Origin: Williamsia sp. 1138
Lineage (GTDB): Bacteria; Actinomycetota; Actinomycetes; Mycobacteriales; Mycobacteriaceae
Length of the DNA: 64,000 nucleotides
Reading direction: 5' to 3'
Assembly (NCBI RefSeq): GCF_002095435.2
Contig: NZ_MJEJ02000048.1
Coordinates: 186,001-250,000 of the forward strand
This document shows, in pieces, positions 56,918-64,000 of the stretch. The stretch's first letter is position 1. Each line of letters begins with the position of its first letter. The notes beneath the pieces were generated by a model. It saw only the letters and a program-made list of their open reading frames with translations. It searched no databases and was not told the DNA's origin. The position numbers were made by a program, and so were the translations under genes.

Positions 56918-58294
56918 GCAGTGCCCGACCAGATCCTCGGCAGCGGCTGGACCCGAGGAGTGGGGCGCATACGGCTGCGGCGCAGGCGGGTTCGCCAGCA
57001 ATGGCGCCGCGACATCCCAGACATGGCTGAGCCCGTCGGGCCTGGTGAACAGCGAACGGTCACCGCGGAGAACGTCGTTGATCAACCGGGAGTACGGCGC
57101 GAGGCCATCGGCGACGGAGTCGAGGGGCAGGGACAGATGCCCGGTGGACAGCTTGGTCCCCGACCCTGGTTCCTTCACCGTCATCGTCATGTCGATCGCG
57201 CCGTCACCACTGAGGTCGAAGGTCAGGACCGTGCCGTCTGCGGGCGCGTCTGTGATGGGACCGTCGTCGGGGCGCCGGAAGACGAGACTGACGCGCTGCG
57301 CGCTGTGATCGAGCATCTTGCCGGTGCGCAGGACGAACGGCACATCGCGCCAGCGATCCGTATCGACCCAGAGGCGCGCTGCCACAAAGGTTTCCCGGGA
57401 CGAGTCGTCCGCGATTCCCTTGGTCTCGCGGTACCCGTCGTATTGGCCGTAGACCACCTCTTTCGGATCCAGCGGCCGGAACGCAGCGATCACCGATTCG
57501 CGGGCGTCTTGCAGATCGTCGGCGTCGAGACTCACCGGTGGTTCCATCGCTACCTCCGCTGCGACCTGGAACAGGTGAGTCACCACCATGTCGAGGAATG
57601 CTCCGGTCGCGTCGTAGAACTCGGCACGATCGTCGATGTCGAGGGTCTCGGGCACATCGATCTGGACCTGCTCGACGTGTTCGCGGTTCCAGACGCCGGA
57701 CACCATGCCATTCGCGAACCGCAGCACGTGGAGGTTCTGGGTGCTCTCCTTACCGAGGAAGTGGTCGATCCGGTAGACCTGCTTCTCGTCGAAGACCTTG
57801 TGGACGGCGACGTCGAGCTCGCGGAACTTCTCGGGCGACGTGCCGAACGGCTTCTCGTAGACGACGCGGGCATCGGTCGCGAGTTGATGAGCTCCCAAAG
57901 CTTCCGTGTAATCGATGAACGTTGTCGGCGGAAGCGCAATGTAATGAACGAGTTGAGCACTGCCGCCCAGCTTCTCGCGCAGGGTGTCGATGACCGAGGG
58001 GAGATCGCCCGGGTCGTCGACGGTGAACCCGCCCCCGGCGAAATGAACGTTCTTTGCGAACGCCTCCCACTCGGCGTCGTCGGGTGCGGTGGCGAACTCT
58101 GTGAGCGAGTCCTTGATGTGGTCCCTGAACTCGTCGTCAGAACGATGACCCCGGCCGTTCCCGATCAGTGCCCATGACGTCGGCAGGAGATTCTCCACGG
58201 CCAGCTCGTAGAACGAGGGAAGCACCATGCGCTTGGCGAGATCCCCGGTGGCGCCGAACAATACGAATATCACTGCCGGGGACTCATCGGGCAT
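56906..58294 (-). CDS. zwf: Glucose-6-phosphate dehydrogenase
   Basis: The enzyme makes 6-phosphogluconolactone and NAD(P)H, the first step of the oxidative pentose phosphate pathway; gnd near 3 kb is a later step. The 462-residue protein has the dinucleotide motif GATGDLAKR (14-22), EKPFG (147-151) and the catalytic RIDHFLGKE (175-183). It is slightly shorter than the roughly 490-510-residue typical enzyme. ATG 58294 has AAGGAG 8 bases upstream. It is convergent with GH15. Confidence 0.93.
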   Translation of the reverse strand: MPDESPAVIFVLFGATGDLAKRMVLPSFYELAVENLLPTSWALIGNGRGHRSDDEFRDHIKDSLTEFATAPDDAEWEAFAKNVHFAGGGFTVDDPGDLPSVIDTLREKLGGSAQLVHYIALPPTTFIDYTEALGAHQLATDARVVYEKPFGTSPEKFRELDVAVHKVFDEKQVYRIDHFLGKESTQNLHVLRFANGMVSGVWNREHVEQVQIDVPETLDIDDRAEFYDATGAFLDMVVTHLFQVAAEVAMEPPVSLDADDLQDARESVIAAFRPLDPKEVVYGQYDGYRETKGIADDSSRETFVAARLWVDTDRWRDVPFVLRTGKMLDHSAQRVSLVFRRPDDGPITDAPADGTVLTFDLSGDGAIDMTMTVKEPGSGTKLSTGHLSLPLDSVADGLAPYSRLINDVLRGDRSLFTRPDGLSHVWDVAAPLLANPPAPQPYAPHSSGPAAAEDLVGHCGWV

Positions 58295-58356
58295 GTGCTG
58301 GCTCCTTGATGTCGGTGATACCTGGCTACCGAACAGTCTAGGTCAGTGATGCCGCG

Positions 58357-59592
58357 TCAACGGCGAGTCGCACGAACGAGGATCCAGGTCAGGATCACCG
58401 CGGCCAGCATGAAGGCCCCGACATACCCGGCGACGCCGACCCAGCCGGCGAGGGTGAAAGCGACGCCACCGAGCGCGCCGACAATCGAACTGCCGAGGTA
58501 GTAGCCGAGGAGATACAGCGACGAGGCTTCCGCGCGATGGGTGGTTGCCCGGGCGCTCACCCAGCCGCTCGCGACCGAATGGGCGGCGAAAAAGCCTGCG
58601 GTGAAGAGCAATATGCCGATGAGAACGGTGGGTAACCAGTCGGGCAGGCTCAAGGCGAGACCGCCGATCATCAGGATCACGGCGCCGACCAGGACGCGAC
58701 TGCGGCCGAGTGAGTCGGACATACGGCCCGCCGTCGCCGACGACACGGTGCCGGCCAGGTACAGCAGGAAGACCAGGCCGGCCAGGGTGGCCGGCAGGTC
58801 GAACGGGCCGGCGATGAGTCGGTAACCCAGGAAGTTGTAGACGGTGACGAAGCCGCCCATCAGCACGAATGCCAGGCCGAACAGGCAGAGCAGCGGGGTG
58901 TCCCGCAGGTGGGCGGCGAGGTTGCGGACCGTCTGCATCGGCGCGACCGGCCTCGGCGCGAACTGCCGCGACGCCGGGACCTGTCGTGCGAACCAGACAG
59001 CGAACAACAGTGCCACCAGCGAGGCGATCTCCAGCGCCCACTGCCAGTCGGTGATGTCGATCGCCAGTGTGGGGATCATGCGGCCGACCAATCCGCCGAT
59101 CGTGGTGCCGGCGACGTAGGTGCCCATCGCCGTACCCAGTGACGTCGCGTCGATCTCCTCGGCGAGGTAGGCCATCGCGACGGCAGGCACGCCTGCGCAC
59201 AGGATTCCTTGCAGCGCCCGGCCTGCGAGCAGGACCTCGAAGGTCGGACTCCACGGCAACACCACGCCCAGGAGCGTCGCCGAGACCGCCGAGATCGTCA
59301 TCACCCGCACGCGGCCGTACCGTTCGGACAGCACACTCGCCGGAACGATCGCGAGGGCGAGCAGGCCGGTGGCCACTGATACCGCCAGCGCGGACGTCGC
59401 AGGCGAGACGCCGTAGTGCTCGGAGAACACCGGGAGTAGTCCCTGCACGTAGTACAGGGTCATGAAAGTGGCCAAGCCGGCAGCGAACAGCGCCAGGCTG
59501 GCTCGCTTGTACCCGCGTTCGCCGACCCGATGACCGGATGGTGCGGGCAGGCAGCGCGTGGTGGAGGTGTCGGTTGCGCTCACTGTGTCCAC
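58357..59592 (-). CDS. MFS transporter, YnfM/arabinose-efflux-like
   Basis: The 411-residue protein has 12 hydrophobic helices, with LFAAGLATFMTLYYVQGLLP at the start and the MFS motif LSERYGRVRVM after helix 2, and GRMSDSLGRSRVLV between helices 8 and 9. The pattern resembles YnfM and sugar- or drug-efflux permeases. The start is uncertain: GTG 59592 or 59583; a TTG at 59628 would enter the regulatory region. It is divergent from a LysR regulator that likely controls it. Confidence 0.87.
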   Translation of the reverse strand: MDTVSATDTSTTRCLPAPSGHRVGERGYKRASLALFAAGLATFMTLYYVQGLLPVFSEHYGVSPATSALAVSVATGLLALAIVPASVLSERYGRVRVMTISAVSATLLGVVLPWSPTFEVLLAGRALQGILCAGVPAVAMAYLAEEIDATSLGTAMGTYVAGTTIGGLVGRMIPTLAIDITDWQWALEIASLVALLFAVWFARQVPASRQFAPRPVAPMQTVRNLAAHLRDTPLLCLFGLAFVLMGGFVTVYNFLGYRLIAGPFDLPATLAGLVFLLYLAGTVSSATAGRMSDSLGRSRVLVGAVILMIGGLALSLPDWLPTVLIGILLFTAGFFAAHSVASGWVSARATTHRAEASSLYLLGYYLGSSIVGALGGVAFTLAGWVGVAGYVGAFMLAAVILTWILVRATRR

Positions 59593-59638
59593 AGTTCCAG
59601 GCTCAAGCCGTCGGCGGAAATGAATCAATCGCAGGTTG

Positions 59639-59659
59639 CTTATACCCTGGCTGCATAAG
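59639..59659. promoter_or_regulatory. LysR-type operator between MFS and LysR genes
   Basis: CTTAT and ATAAG form an inverted repeat separated by 11 bases, matching the T-N11-A LysR box. It lies just upstream of the LysR gene, and its right arm runs into the AAGGAGG ribosome-binding site, so binding would suit autorepression. Control of the divergent MFS gene is likely but inferred. Confidence 0.55.
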
Positions 59660-59669
59660 GAGGCCCTGC

Positions 59670-60569
59670 ATGGAACACACCTGGTTTGTCACACTGGCCG
59701 AGCTGGAGAACATGTCCGCGGCCGCAGACGAGCTGCACGCCACTCAACCAACGCTGTCGCGGCAGCTCGGTCGCCTCGAACGCGACCTCGGGGTCGCACT
59801 GTTCGACCGTAAGGGAAAGCGTTTGGTGCTCAATGCTGCCGGGCGGATCTATCTCCGCCACGTCCGACGGGCAGTGGCGGAGATCGACGCCGCCCGATAC
59901 GAACTCGCGGAACTGGCAAATCCCGTCGCAGGACGGATCGATCTAGGATTCCTTCATTCGTTCGGCATGTGGCTGGTGCCGACGCTGATCCGAGAGTTTC
60001 GGCGAGAGCCCTCACAGGTCGTGTTCGGGTTGGCGCAGGGCGCCGCAGAGGACATTCTGCAGCGCGTGCTCGGTGGTGAATCGGACGTTGCCATCGTCTC
60101 GCCTAGGCCCAACAACGTCGACGTCGGATGGGTGCCCATCATGCGGCAACATCTCGGGGTCGCGGTACCGGACGGGCACCGGCTGGCCCACCGGGACAGG
60201 CTGACGATCGCCGATGTGCGTGAGGAGAGCTTCGTTGCGATGGAAACCGGCTTCGGGATGCGCAGGATTCTGGAAGAACTTTGTGCCGCCGAGGATTTTC
60301 ATCCAAGAATCACCTTCGAGTCGACCGAACTCGCCACCGTCGCGGGGCTCGTGGCAGCGGGGCTCGGAGTCGCGGTGATGCCGGTCGAGCACGATCCGCA
60401 GCTTCCCGCCGGCGTCGTGCTGATCGTTCTGGACGGTCCCGCGAACATTCGGGAGGTGGGACTGATCTGGAAGCGCGACACCGCGATGAGTCCGGCCGCG
60501 GCCAGGTTCAGGGATTTCGTTTCCGGGTGGGCGAACAACAATGACGGCGGGATCGCCACCGGCACGTAG
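59670..60569 (+). CDS. LysR family transcriptional regulator
   Basis: The 299-residue protein has the N-terminal winged helix: TLAELENMSAAADELHATQP, TLSRQLGRLERDLGVALFDR. The C-terminal periplasmic-binding-like effector domain (about 90-290) includes GRIDLGFLHSFGMWLVPTLI and DVAIVSPRPNN. ATG 59670 follows AAGGAGG. It is divergent from the MFS transporter. The effector is unknown. Confidence 0.95.
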   Translation: MEHTWFVTLAELENMSAAADELHATQPTLSRQLGRLERDLGVALFDRKGKRLVLNAAGRIYLRHVRRAVAEIDAARYELAELANPVAGRIDLGFLHSFGMWLVPTLIREFRREPSQVVFGLAQGAAEDILQRVLGGESDVAIVSPRPNNVDVGWVPIMRQHLGVAVPDGHRLAHRDRLTIADVREESFVAMETGFGMRRILEELCAAEDFHPRITFESTELATVAGLVAAGLGVAVMPVEHDPQLPAGVVLIVLDGPANIREVGLIWKRDTAMSPAAARFRDFVSGWANNNDGGIATGT

Positions 60570-60674
60570 CAGGACCGACCGGGGAGGTCCCGATTACTTC
60601 CGGCGACTGACATGGTCATCACAACCGAATACGACTCACACCGTGTGCGTCTGAGCTTTGGAAGGACACGTCAC

Positions 60675-60881
60675 ATGACTGCGCCCAAAGGACCGGCTTC
60701 CTACTTTCCGTCGATCGAGAAGAAATACGGGCGACCTGTTGCCGAGTGGCTGACGCTGATCAGGAGTTCACCCCTGACCAAGCACGGTGAACTCGTGACC
60801 TGGCTGAAGACCGATCACGGGCTCGGACATGGGCACGCCAACGCGCTGGTCGCGTATGTCCGAAAGGAAGACGGGGCCTGA
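60675..60881 (+). CDS. DUF4287 protein
   Basis: The 68-residue protein contains GPASYFPSIEKKYGRPVAEW, KHGELVTWLKTDHGLGHGHA and NALVAYVRK, the DUF4287 pattern. Lengthening to an upstream ATG at 60612 is possible, but ATG 60675 fits the family and has GGAAGGA about 8 bases upstream. Function unknown. It is 40 bases upstream of the next gene on the same strand. Confidence 0.88.
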   Translation: MTAPKGPASYFPSIEKKYGRPVAEWLTLIRSSPLTKHGELVTWLKTDHGLGHGHANALVAYVRKEDGA

Positions 60882-60921
60882 TGTGTGGCCCCGAGCCCTG
60901 ACCGTCTGTTGACGGAGGATC

Positions 60922-62625
60922 ATGTCGTCAGTGGAGACGACCGATACCGCGGTGGACAGCACCTCCGAGACGACGCGGTCGCAACCGTGGTGGCGCAGGC
61001 AGCTGAATCGATACGCCTACAGCGGGATGGTGGTGGCGGTGGTGTTGCTGCTGCTGTCCCTGACCCCCTCCTTGCTGCCCAGGGGACCGCTGTTCCAGGG
61101 TGTGGTCAGCGGAGGGTCGGCGGCGGTGGGGTACGCGCTCGGTGTGTTCGGTGCCTGGCTGGCCGGATTCATGATGTCGCGGACCGAGCCGTGGCCCAGT
61201 CCGAATCGATGGTGGTGGATCGGTCTCGGCGCAGCGTCGGCGGTCTGCATCCCGTTGATGTTCTATTGGTTCTCGGTGTGGCAGAGCGAGGTTCGAGACC
61301 TCATGGGTGTCGAGCATCTGCGGTGGACGGCGTACCCGACGAGCGTGGTGATCACCGTCGTGGTGTTCGTATTGCTGATGTCGATTGGGCAGGCATGGGG
61401 CGCCCTGGTCCGGTTCCTGGTCCGCAAGCTCAACAAGATCGCACCCCCGCGCGTCTCAGCGTTTGTCGGATTCGGGATCGTCGTCGCCCTCACCGTGGTC
61501 GTGCTCAACGGTGTGGTCGCCAGGTACTCGATGGAGTGGTTGAACTCCAGCTTCGCCGCGGTCAACGAGGAGACCACCGCAGACTCGTCGCCTCCGGCCA
61601 CCACGCTGCGTTCCGGCGGGCCCGGGTCGTACGTCTCGTGGGGCTCGCTGGGCAAGCAGGGCCGGATCTTTGTGTCCAACGGACCGGATCAGACTGCACT
61701 GGAGGAGTTCAATGGAGCGCCCGCGATGGAGCCGATCCGCGCGTTCGTCGGACTCGGATCAGGTGACGACCTGAGAGCGAATGCGGAACTGGCCGCGCGA
61801 GAACTCGAACGGTCCGGCGGTCTGGATCGCGCAGTGGTGGCGGTGGCGTCGACCACGGGGACGGGCTGGATTAACCGGGCGACCGTCGACTCCATCGAGT
61901 ACATGTACAACGGGGACACAGCGACAGTGAGTATGCAGTACTCCTACCTACCGAGCTGGCTGTCCTTTCTCGTCGACCAGGAGCGGGCCCGGCAGGCAGG
62001 GCAGGCCCTGTTCGAAGCAGTGTCGAAGCGGGTCTCGGACATCCCGGAGGCGCAGCGACCAAAGCTGGTGGTGTTCGGCGAGAGCCTCGGATCCTTCGGC
62101 GGGGAGTCGGCGTTCGGCACCATCCCCGACGTGGCCGCGCGTACCGACGGCGCCTTGTTCGTCGGCCCGACCTTCAACAACACGCTGTGGGACGACACCT
62201 CCGGAAACCGCGATCCGGGCTCCCCGGAATGGCTGCCGGTCTATGAGAACGGCGAGACGGTGCGCTTCATCGCCGAGCAGTCCGACCTCGATCGCCCCGC
62301 AGCTCCATGGGAGGAGGACCGGCGGGTGGTCTACCTGCAGCATGCTTCCGATCCGATTGCGTGGTGGTCACCCAATCTGATTCTGCAGAAACCTGATTGG
62401 CTCCGCGAAGACCGGGGTCGGGACGTCCTGTCGTCGATGCAATGGATCCCGTTCGTGACCTTCCTGCAGGTGTCCGCTGACATGGCGGTGGCCACCGGCG
62501 TTCCCGATGGGCATGGTCACAACTATCTGTCTGCGATCCCCTACGCGTGGTCGGCGATCTTGCAGCCGCCGGGCTGGACCGATCAGAAGACCGAGAAACT
62601 CCTGCCGCTGTTGTCGCGGAATTGA
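60922..62625 (+). CDS. Membrane-anchored alpha/beta-hydrolase family protein
   Basis: The 567-residue protein has four or five hydrophobic helices in the first 210 residues (for example YSGMVVAVVLLLLSLTPSLL and VVITVVVFVLLMSIGQAWGA). A large C-terminal hydrolase-like domain follows with the nucleophile elbow VVFGESLGSFG. VYLQHASDPIAWW is conserved in this actinobacterial family. The catalytic acid and His (perhaps the GHNY region) are less certain. No homologue with a known substrate comes to mind. Confidence 0.87.
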   Translation: MSSVETTDTAVDSTSETTRSQPWWRRQLNRYAYSGMVVAVVLLLLSLTPSLLPRGPLFQGVVSGGSAAVGYALGVFGAWLAGFMMSRTEPWPSPNRWWWIGLGAASAVCIPLMFYWFSVWQSEVRDLMGVEHLRWTAYPTSVVITVVVFVLLMSIGQAWGALVRFLVRKLNKIAPPRVSAFVGFGIVVALTVVVLNGVVARYSMEWLNSSFAAVNEETTADSSPPATTLRSGGPGSYVSWGSLGKQGRIFVSNGPDQTALEEFNGAPAMEPIRAFVGLGSGDDLRANAELAARELERSGGLDRAVVAVASTTGTGWINRATVDSIEYMYNGDTATVSMQYSYLPSWLSFLVDQERARQAGQALFEAVSKRVSDIPEAQRPKLVVFGESLGSFGGESAFGTIPDVAARTDGALFVGPTFNNTLWDDTSGNRDPGSPEWLPVYENGETVRFIAEQSDLDRPAAPWEEDRRVVYLQHASDPIAWWSPNLILQKPDWLREDRGRDVLSSMQWIPFVTFLQVSADMAVATGVPDGHGHNYLSAIPYAWSAILQPPGWTDQKTEKLLPLLSRN

Positions 62626-62719
62626 TCATCCTCACACCGAATTCGCAGGTGGAACAGTAAGAGTTTGCGAAATGAAATGGCGGGGTAGCTATCGGTCATC
62701 ATCACCGAGAGGACCAGAT

Positions 62720-63013
62720 ATGACCACCCCGATCAACGAGACCGGCACAGGCACGACCACGACCACCACCCAGAAGAGGGGCGGTCGCGTATCGACGATC
62801 ATCGGACTGATCGTCGCCGCGGTGCTGGTCGTCGCCTTCATCGTTTTCGTCACCCAGAACACCGAACAAGTCCAGATCGAGTTCTTCGGTCTCAATCTCG
62901 ACCTCGCGCAAGGCGTGGCGTTGTTACTCGCCGCAGTGGTCGGATTTCTCATCGCCGTACTGGGTGCGGGCGTCCTGCGTCTGCGCAGCAAGGTGCGCAG
63001 ACGCCGAAGCTGA
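62720..63013 (+). CDS. LapA family (DUF1049) membrane protein
   Basis: The 97-residue protein has a Thr-rich start, helix 1 (STIIGLIVAAVLVVAFIVFV), the conserved TQNTEQVQIEFFGLNLDLA, helix 2 (GVALLLAAVVGFLIAVLGAG) and a basic tail. This is the LapA/YciS-type layout. In enteric bacteria LapA accompanies LapB in LPS regulation, but actinobacteria lack LPS, so the role here is unknown. ATG 62720 follows GAGAGGA. Confidence 0.9.
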   Translation: MTTPINETGTGTTTTTTQKRGGRVSTIIGLIVAAVLVVAFIVFVTQNTEQVQIEFFGLNLDLAQGVALLLAAVVGFLIAVLGAGVLRLRSKVRRRRS

Positions 63014-63048
63014 GGGCAACGGAGGCCCGAAGACGTAGAAAACCCTCC

Positions 63049-63064
63049 TCGAACAAACATTCGA
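63049..63064. promoter_or_regulatory. LexA (SOS) box
   Basis: TCGAACAAACATTCGA matches the mycobacterial SOS box consensus TCGAAC-N4-GTTCGA at all but one arm position. It overlaps the -35 element of the promoter for the downstream DUF222 gene, so LexA would block initiation until DNA damage. Confidence 0.8.
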
Positions 63065-63089
63065 CAAATCTAGGTTCTCGAGGTACTGT
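63061..63089 (+). promoter_or_regulatory. Promoter of the DUF222 gene
   Basis: TCGACA (63061-63066) and TACTGT (63084-63089) are separated by exactly 17 bases and each is close to consensus. The predicted start point is near 63096, giving a leader of about 75 bases before the ATG. Confidence 0.65.
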
Positions 63090-63170
63090 CGGCTGTAGAG
63101 AAACTCTTTTGGCGACGAATCCTTTCTGGTTGTTGTTGTCCGCGTGTGTTTCTGGGGCTGGGGGGCCTGC

Positions 63171-64000
63171 ATGTCTGATGGTGTCGTCATCGATTCGCCG
63201 GTTGTTGGTGCGGTGGCGGGCCTTGACGCGGCTATCGCACAGTTGGCTGAGTTGGATCTGACGGCGTTCTCCGATTCTGATTGCGTGCGGTTGACTGAGC
63301 GATTGGAGATCGCCGCGAGGCGGTTGCAGTCAGCGTCGTTGCCGGTGTTGCGGGAAGTTGCTGTGCGGCGGGCGTATTCGACGGCGGGGTGTTCGTCTCC
63401 GGCGGCGGTGTTGACGTCGATGACGCGGATGCGCCCGGGTGCTGCGAAGGCGCGGGTGGAGGCGATGGATGCGTTGACGCCGTCGGTGACTCCGAGTGGT
63501 GAGGTGATCGGTCCGCGGTTCCCGGAAACAGCGCAGTTGTTGGCCGCGGGTGTGATCGACCTCGATCATGTCGGGGTGGTGATCGAGGTGATGGCGGATA
63601 TCCCGCACAAGATCGATGCCGAGCAGCGCGCGAACACCGAGGTCGCGTTGGCCGATCTGTGCCGCAAGTATCCGCCGGGGCAGGTCAAGACGATCGGTGA
63701 GCGGATCGTCGACTACTTGGATCCCGACGGCAAACTCGCTGACGATGTTGATCGCGCGAAGAAGCGGGGTGTCGATCTGGGTAAGCCGGCGACGGATTTC
63801 ATGGCGAAGGTGGCCGGTCATCTGGATCCGACGACGACGGCGTTGATGGAAGTGATGTTGGGGGTGTGGGCGGCGCCGGGGATGAACAATCCCGATGATG
63901 AGTTGTCCCCGTCGGGGGCTGCCGATGACCCGGCACTGGATCCTGCGGTTCTGCAGGCCGCGGCGGACAATGATCTTCGTACGCAGTCGCAGCGTAATCA
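63171..64000 (+). CDS. DUF222 / 13E12-family HNH endonuclease-like protein (3' truncated by window)
   Basis: The frame is open from ATG 63171 to the end of the window (276 codons seen), so the gene is incomplete. The visible part is the DUF222 domain: VAGLDAAIAQLAELDLTAFS, RLTERLEIAARRLQSASLPV, HVGVVIEVMADIPHKIDAEQ and LADLCRKYPPGQVKTIGERI. Members usually carry a C-terminal HNH nuclease domain, which would lie outside. Codon use differs from neighbours: TTG leucine and T/G-ending codons are common, unlike the C-rich wobble elsewhere, suggesting transfer or a repeated family. The SOS box upstream fits the DNA-damage-linked 13E12 family. Confidence 0.9.
   Translation, partial: MSDGVVIDSPVVGAVAGLDAAIAQLAELDLTAFSDSDCVRLTERLEIAARRLQSASLPVLREVAVRRAYSTAGCSSPAAVLTSMTRMRPGAAKARVEAMDALTPSVTPSGEVIGPRFPETAQLLAAGVIDLDHVGVVIEVMADIPHKIDAEQRANTEVALADLCRKYPPGQVKTIGERIVDYLDPDGKLADDVDRAKKRGVDLGKPATDFMAKVAGHLDPTTTALMEVMLGVWAAPGMNNPDDELSPSGAADDPALDPAVLQAAADNDLRTQSQRN

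Overview
The window looks like the chromosomal origin region of a high-GC actinobacterium of the order Mycobacteriales, most likely Gordonia or a close relative. This rests on gene order and protein character and has not been checked by alignment. The order dnaA-dnaN-gnd-recF-DUF721-gyrB-gyrA-DUF3566-tRNA-Ile-tRNA-Ala-ppiA-crgA-trpG-pknB-pknA-pbpA-rodA-pstP-fhaB-fhaA-tRNA-Leu is the mycobacterial origin layout with a few extra genes inserted. F420-type enzymes, GTG/TTG starts and G/C-ending codons agree with it. No CRISPR array, insertion sequence or prophage is visible.

Bases 1-11,700 hold the replication block: the 3' part of dnaA, a 0.6-kb oriC-type spacer, sliding clamp, 6-phosphogluconate dehydrogenase, RecF, a DUF721 protein, both gyrase subunits and a DUF3566 membrane protein, ending in tRNA-Ile, a 36-aa membrane microprotein and tRNA-Ala. 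Bases 11,700-19,700 mix conserved genes (ppiA, PH-like protein, crgA, trpG) with accessory ones (F420-type LLM enzyme, DUF1707, DUF4190, two tandem GAF-ANTAR regulators, a rhomboid protease, a TetR regulator). Between crgA and its downstream neighbour lies a compact cluster of DnaA-box-like sites with two perfect TTATCCACA boxes.

Bases 19,700-29,500 are the leftward cell-wall and signalling operon fhaA-fhaB-pstP-rodA-pbpA-pknA-pknB. The last six genes overlap or nearly touch. The operon couples Ser/Thr phosphorylation, FHA phospho-recognition and SEDS/PBP peptidoglycan synthesis. A tRNA-Leu with an excellent intrinsic terminator follows.

Bases 29,800-45,100 are mostly single genes: VKOR, PanE, a LeuB-like dehydrogenase, two unknown small-domain proteins, an MFS pump, a hydrolase, GrpB, an HD protein, a Ddn-like enzyme and YccF. 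They end with a NarL-type two-component system divergent from an MMPL transporter. Bases 45,100-53,700 hold a GAF regulator, a third Ser/Thr kinase, an overlapping UbiA/phosphodiesterase pair reminiscent of the ebo cluster, and an aldehyde dehydrogenase-DUF779 operon. Bases 53,700-58,300 form a sugar module (GlgC-like, GH15, zwf). The rest is an MFS/LysR divergent pair, small proteins, a membrane alpha/beta-hydrolase, LapA, and the start of a 13E12-type DUF222 gene preceded by an SOS box that overlaps a promoter.

Most of the window is ordinary core chromosome. The points most worth checking are the DnaA-box cluster at 17.9 kb, the LexA-controlled DUF222 gene at the right edge, the tRNA-microprotein-tRNA arrangement, the long acidic GyrB insert and the ebo-like pair.
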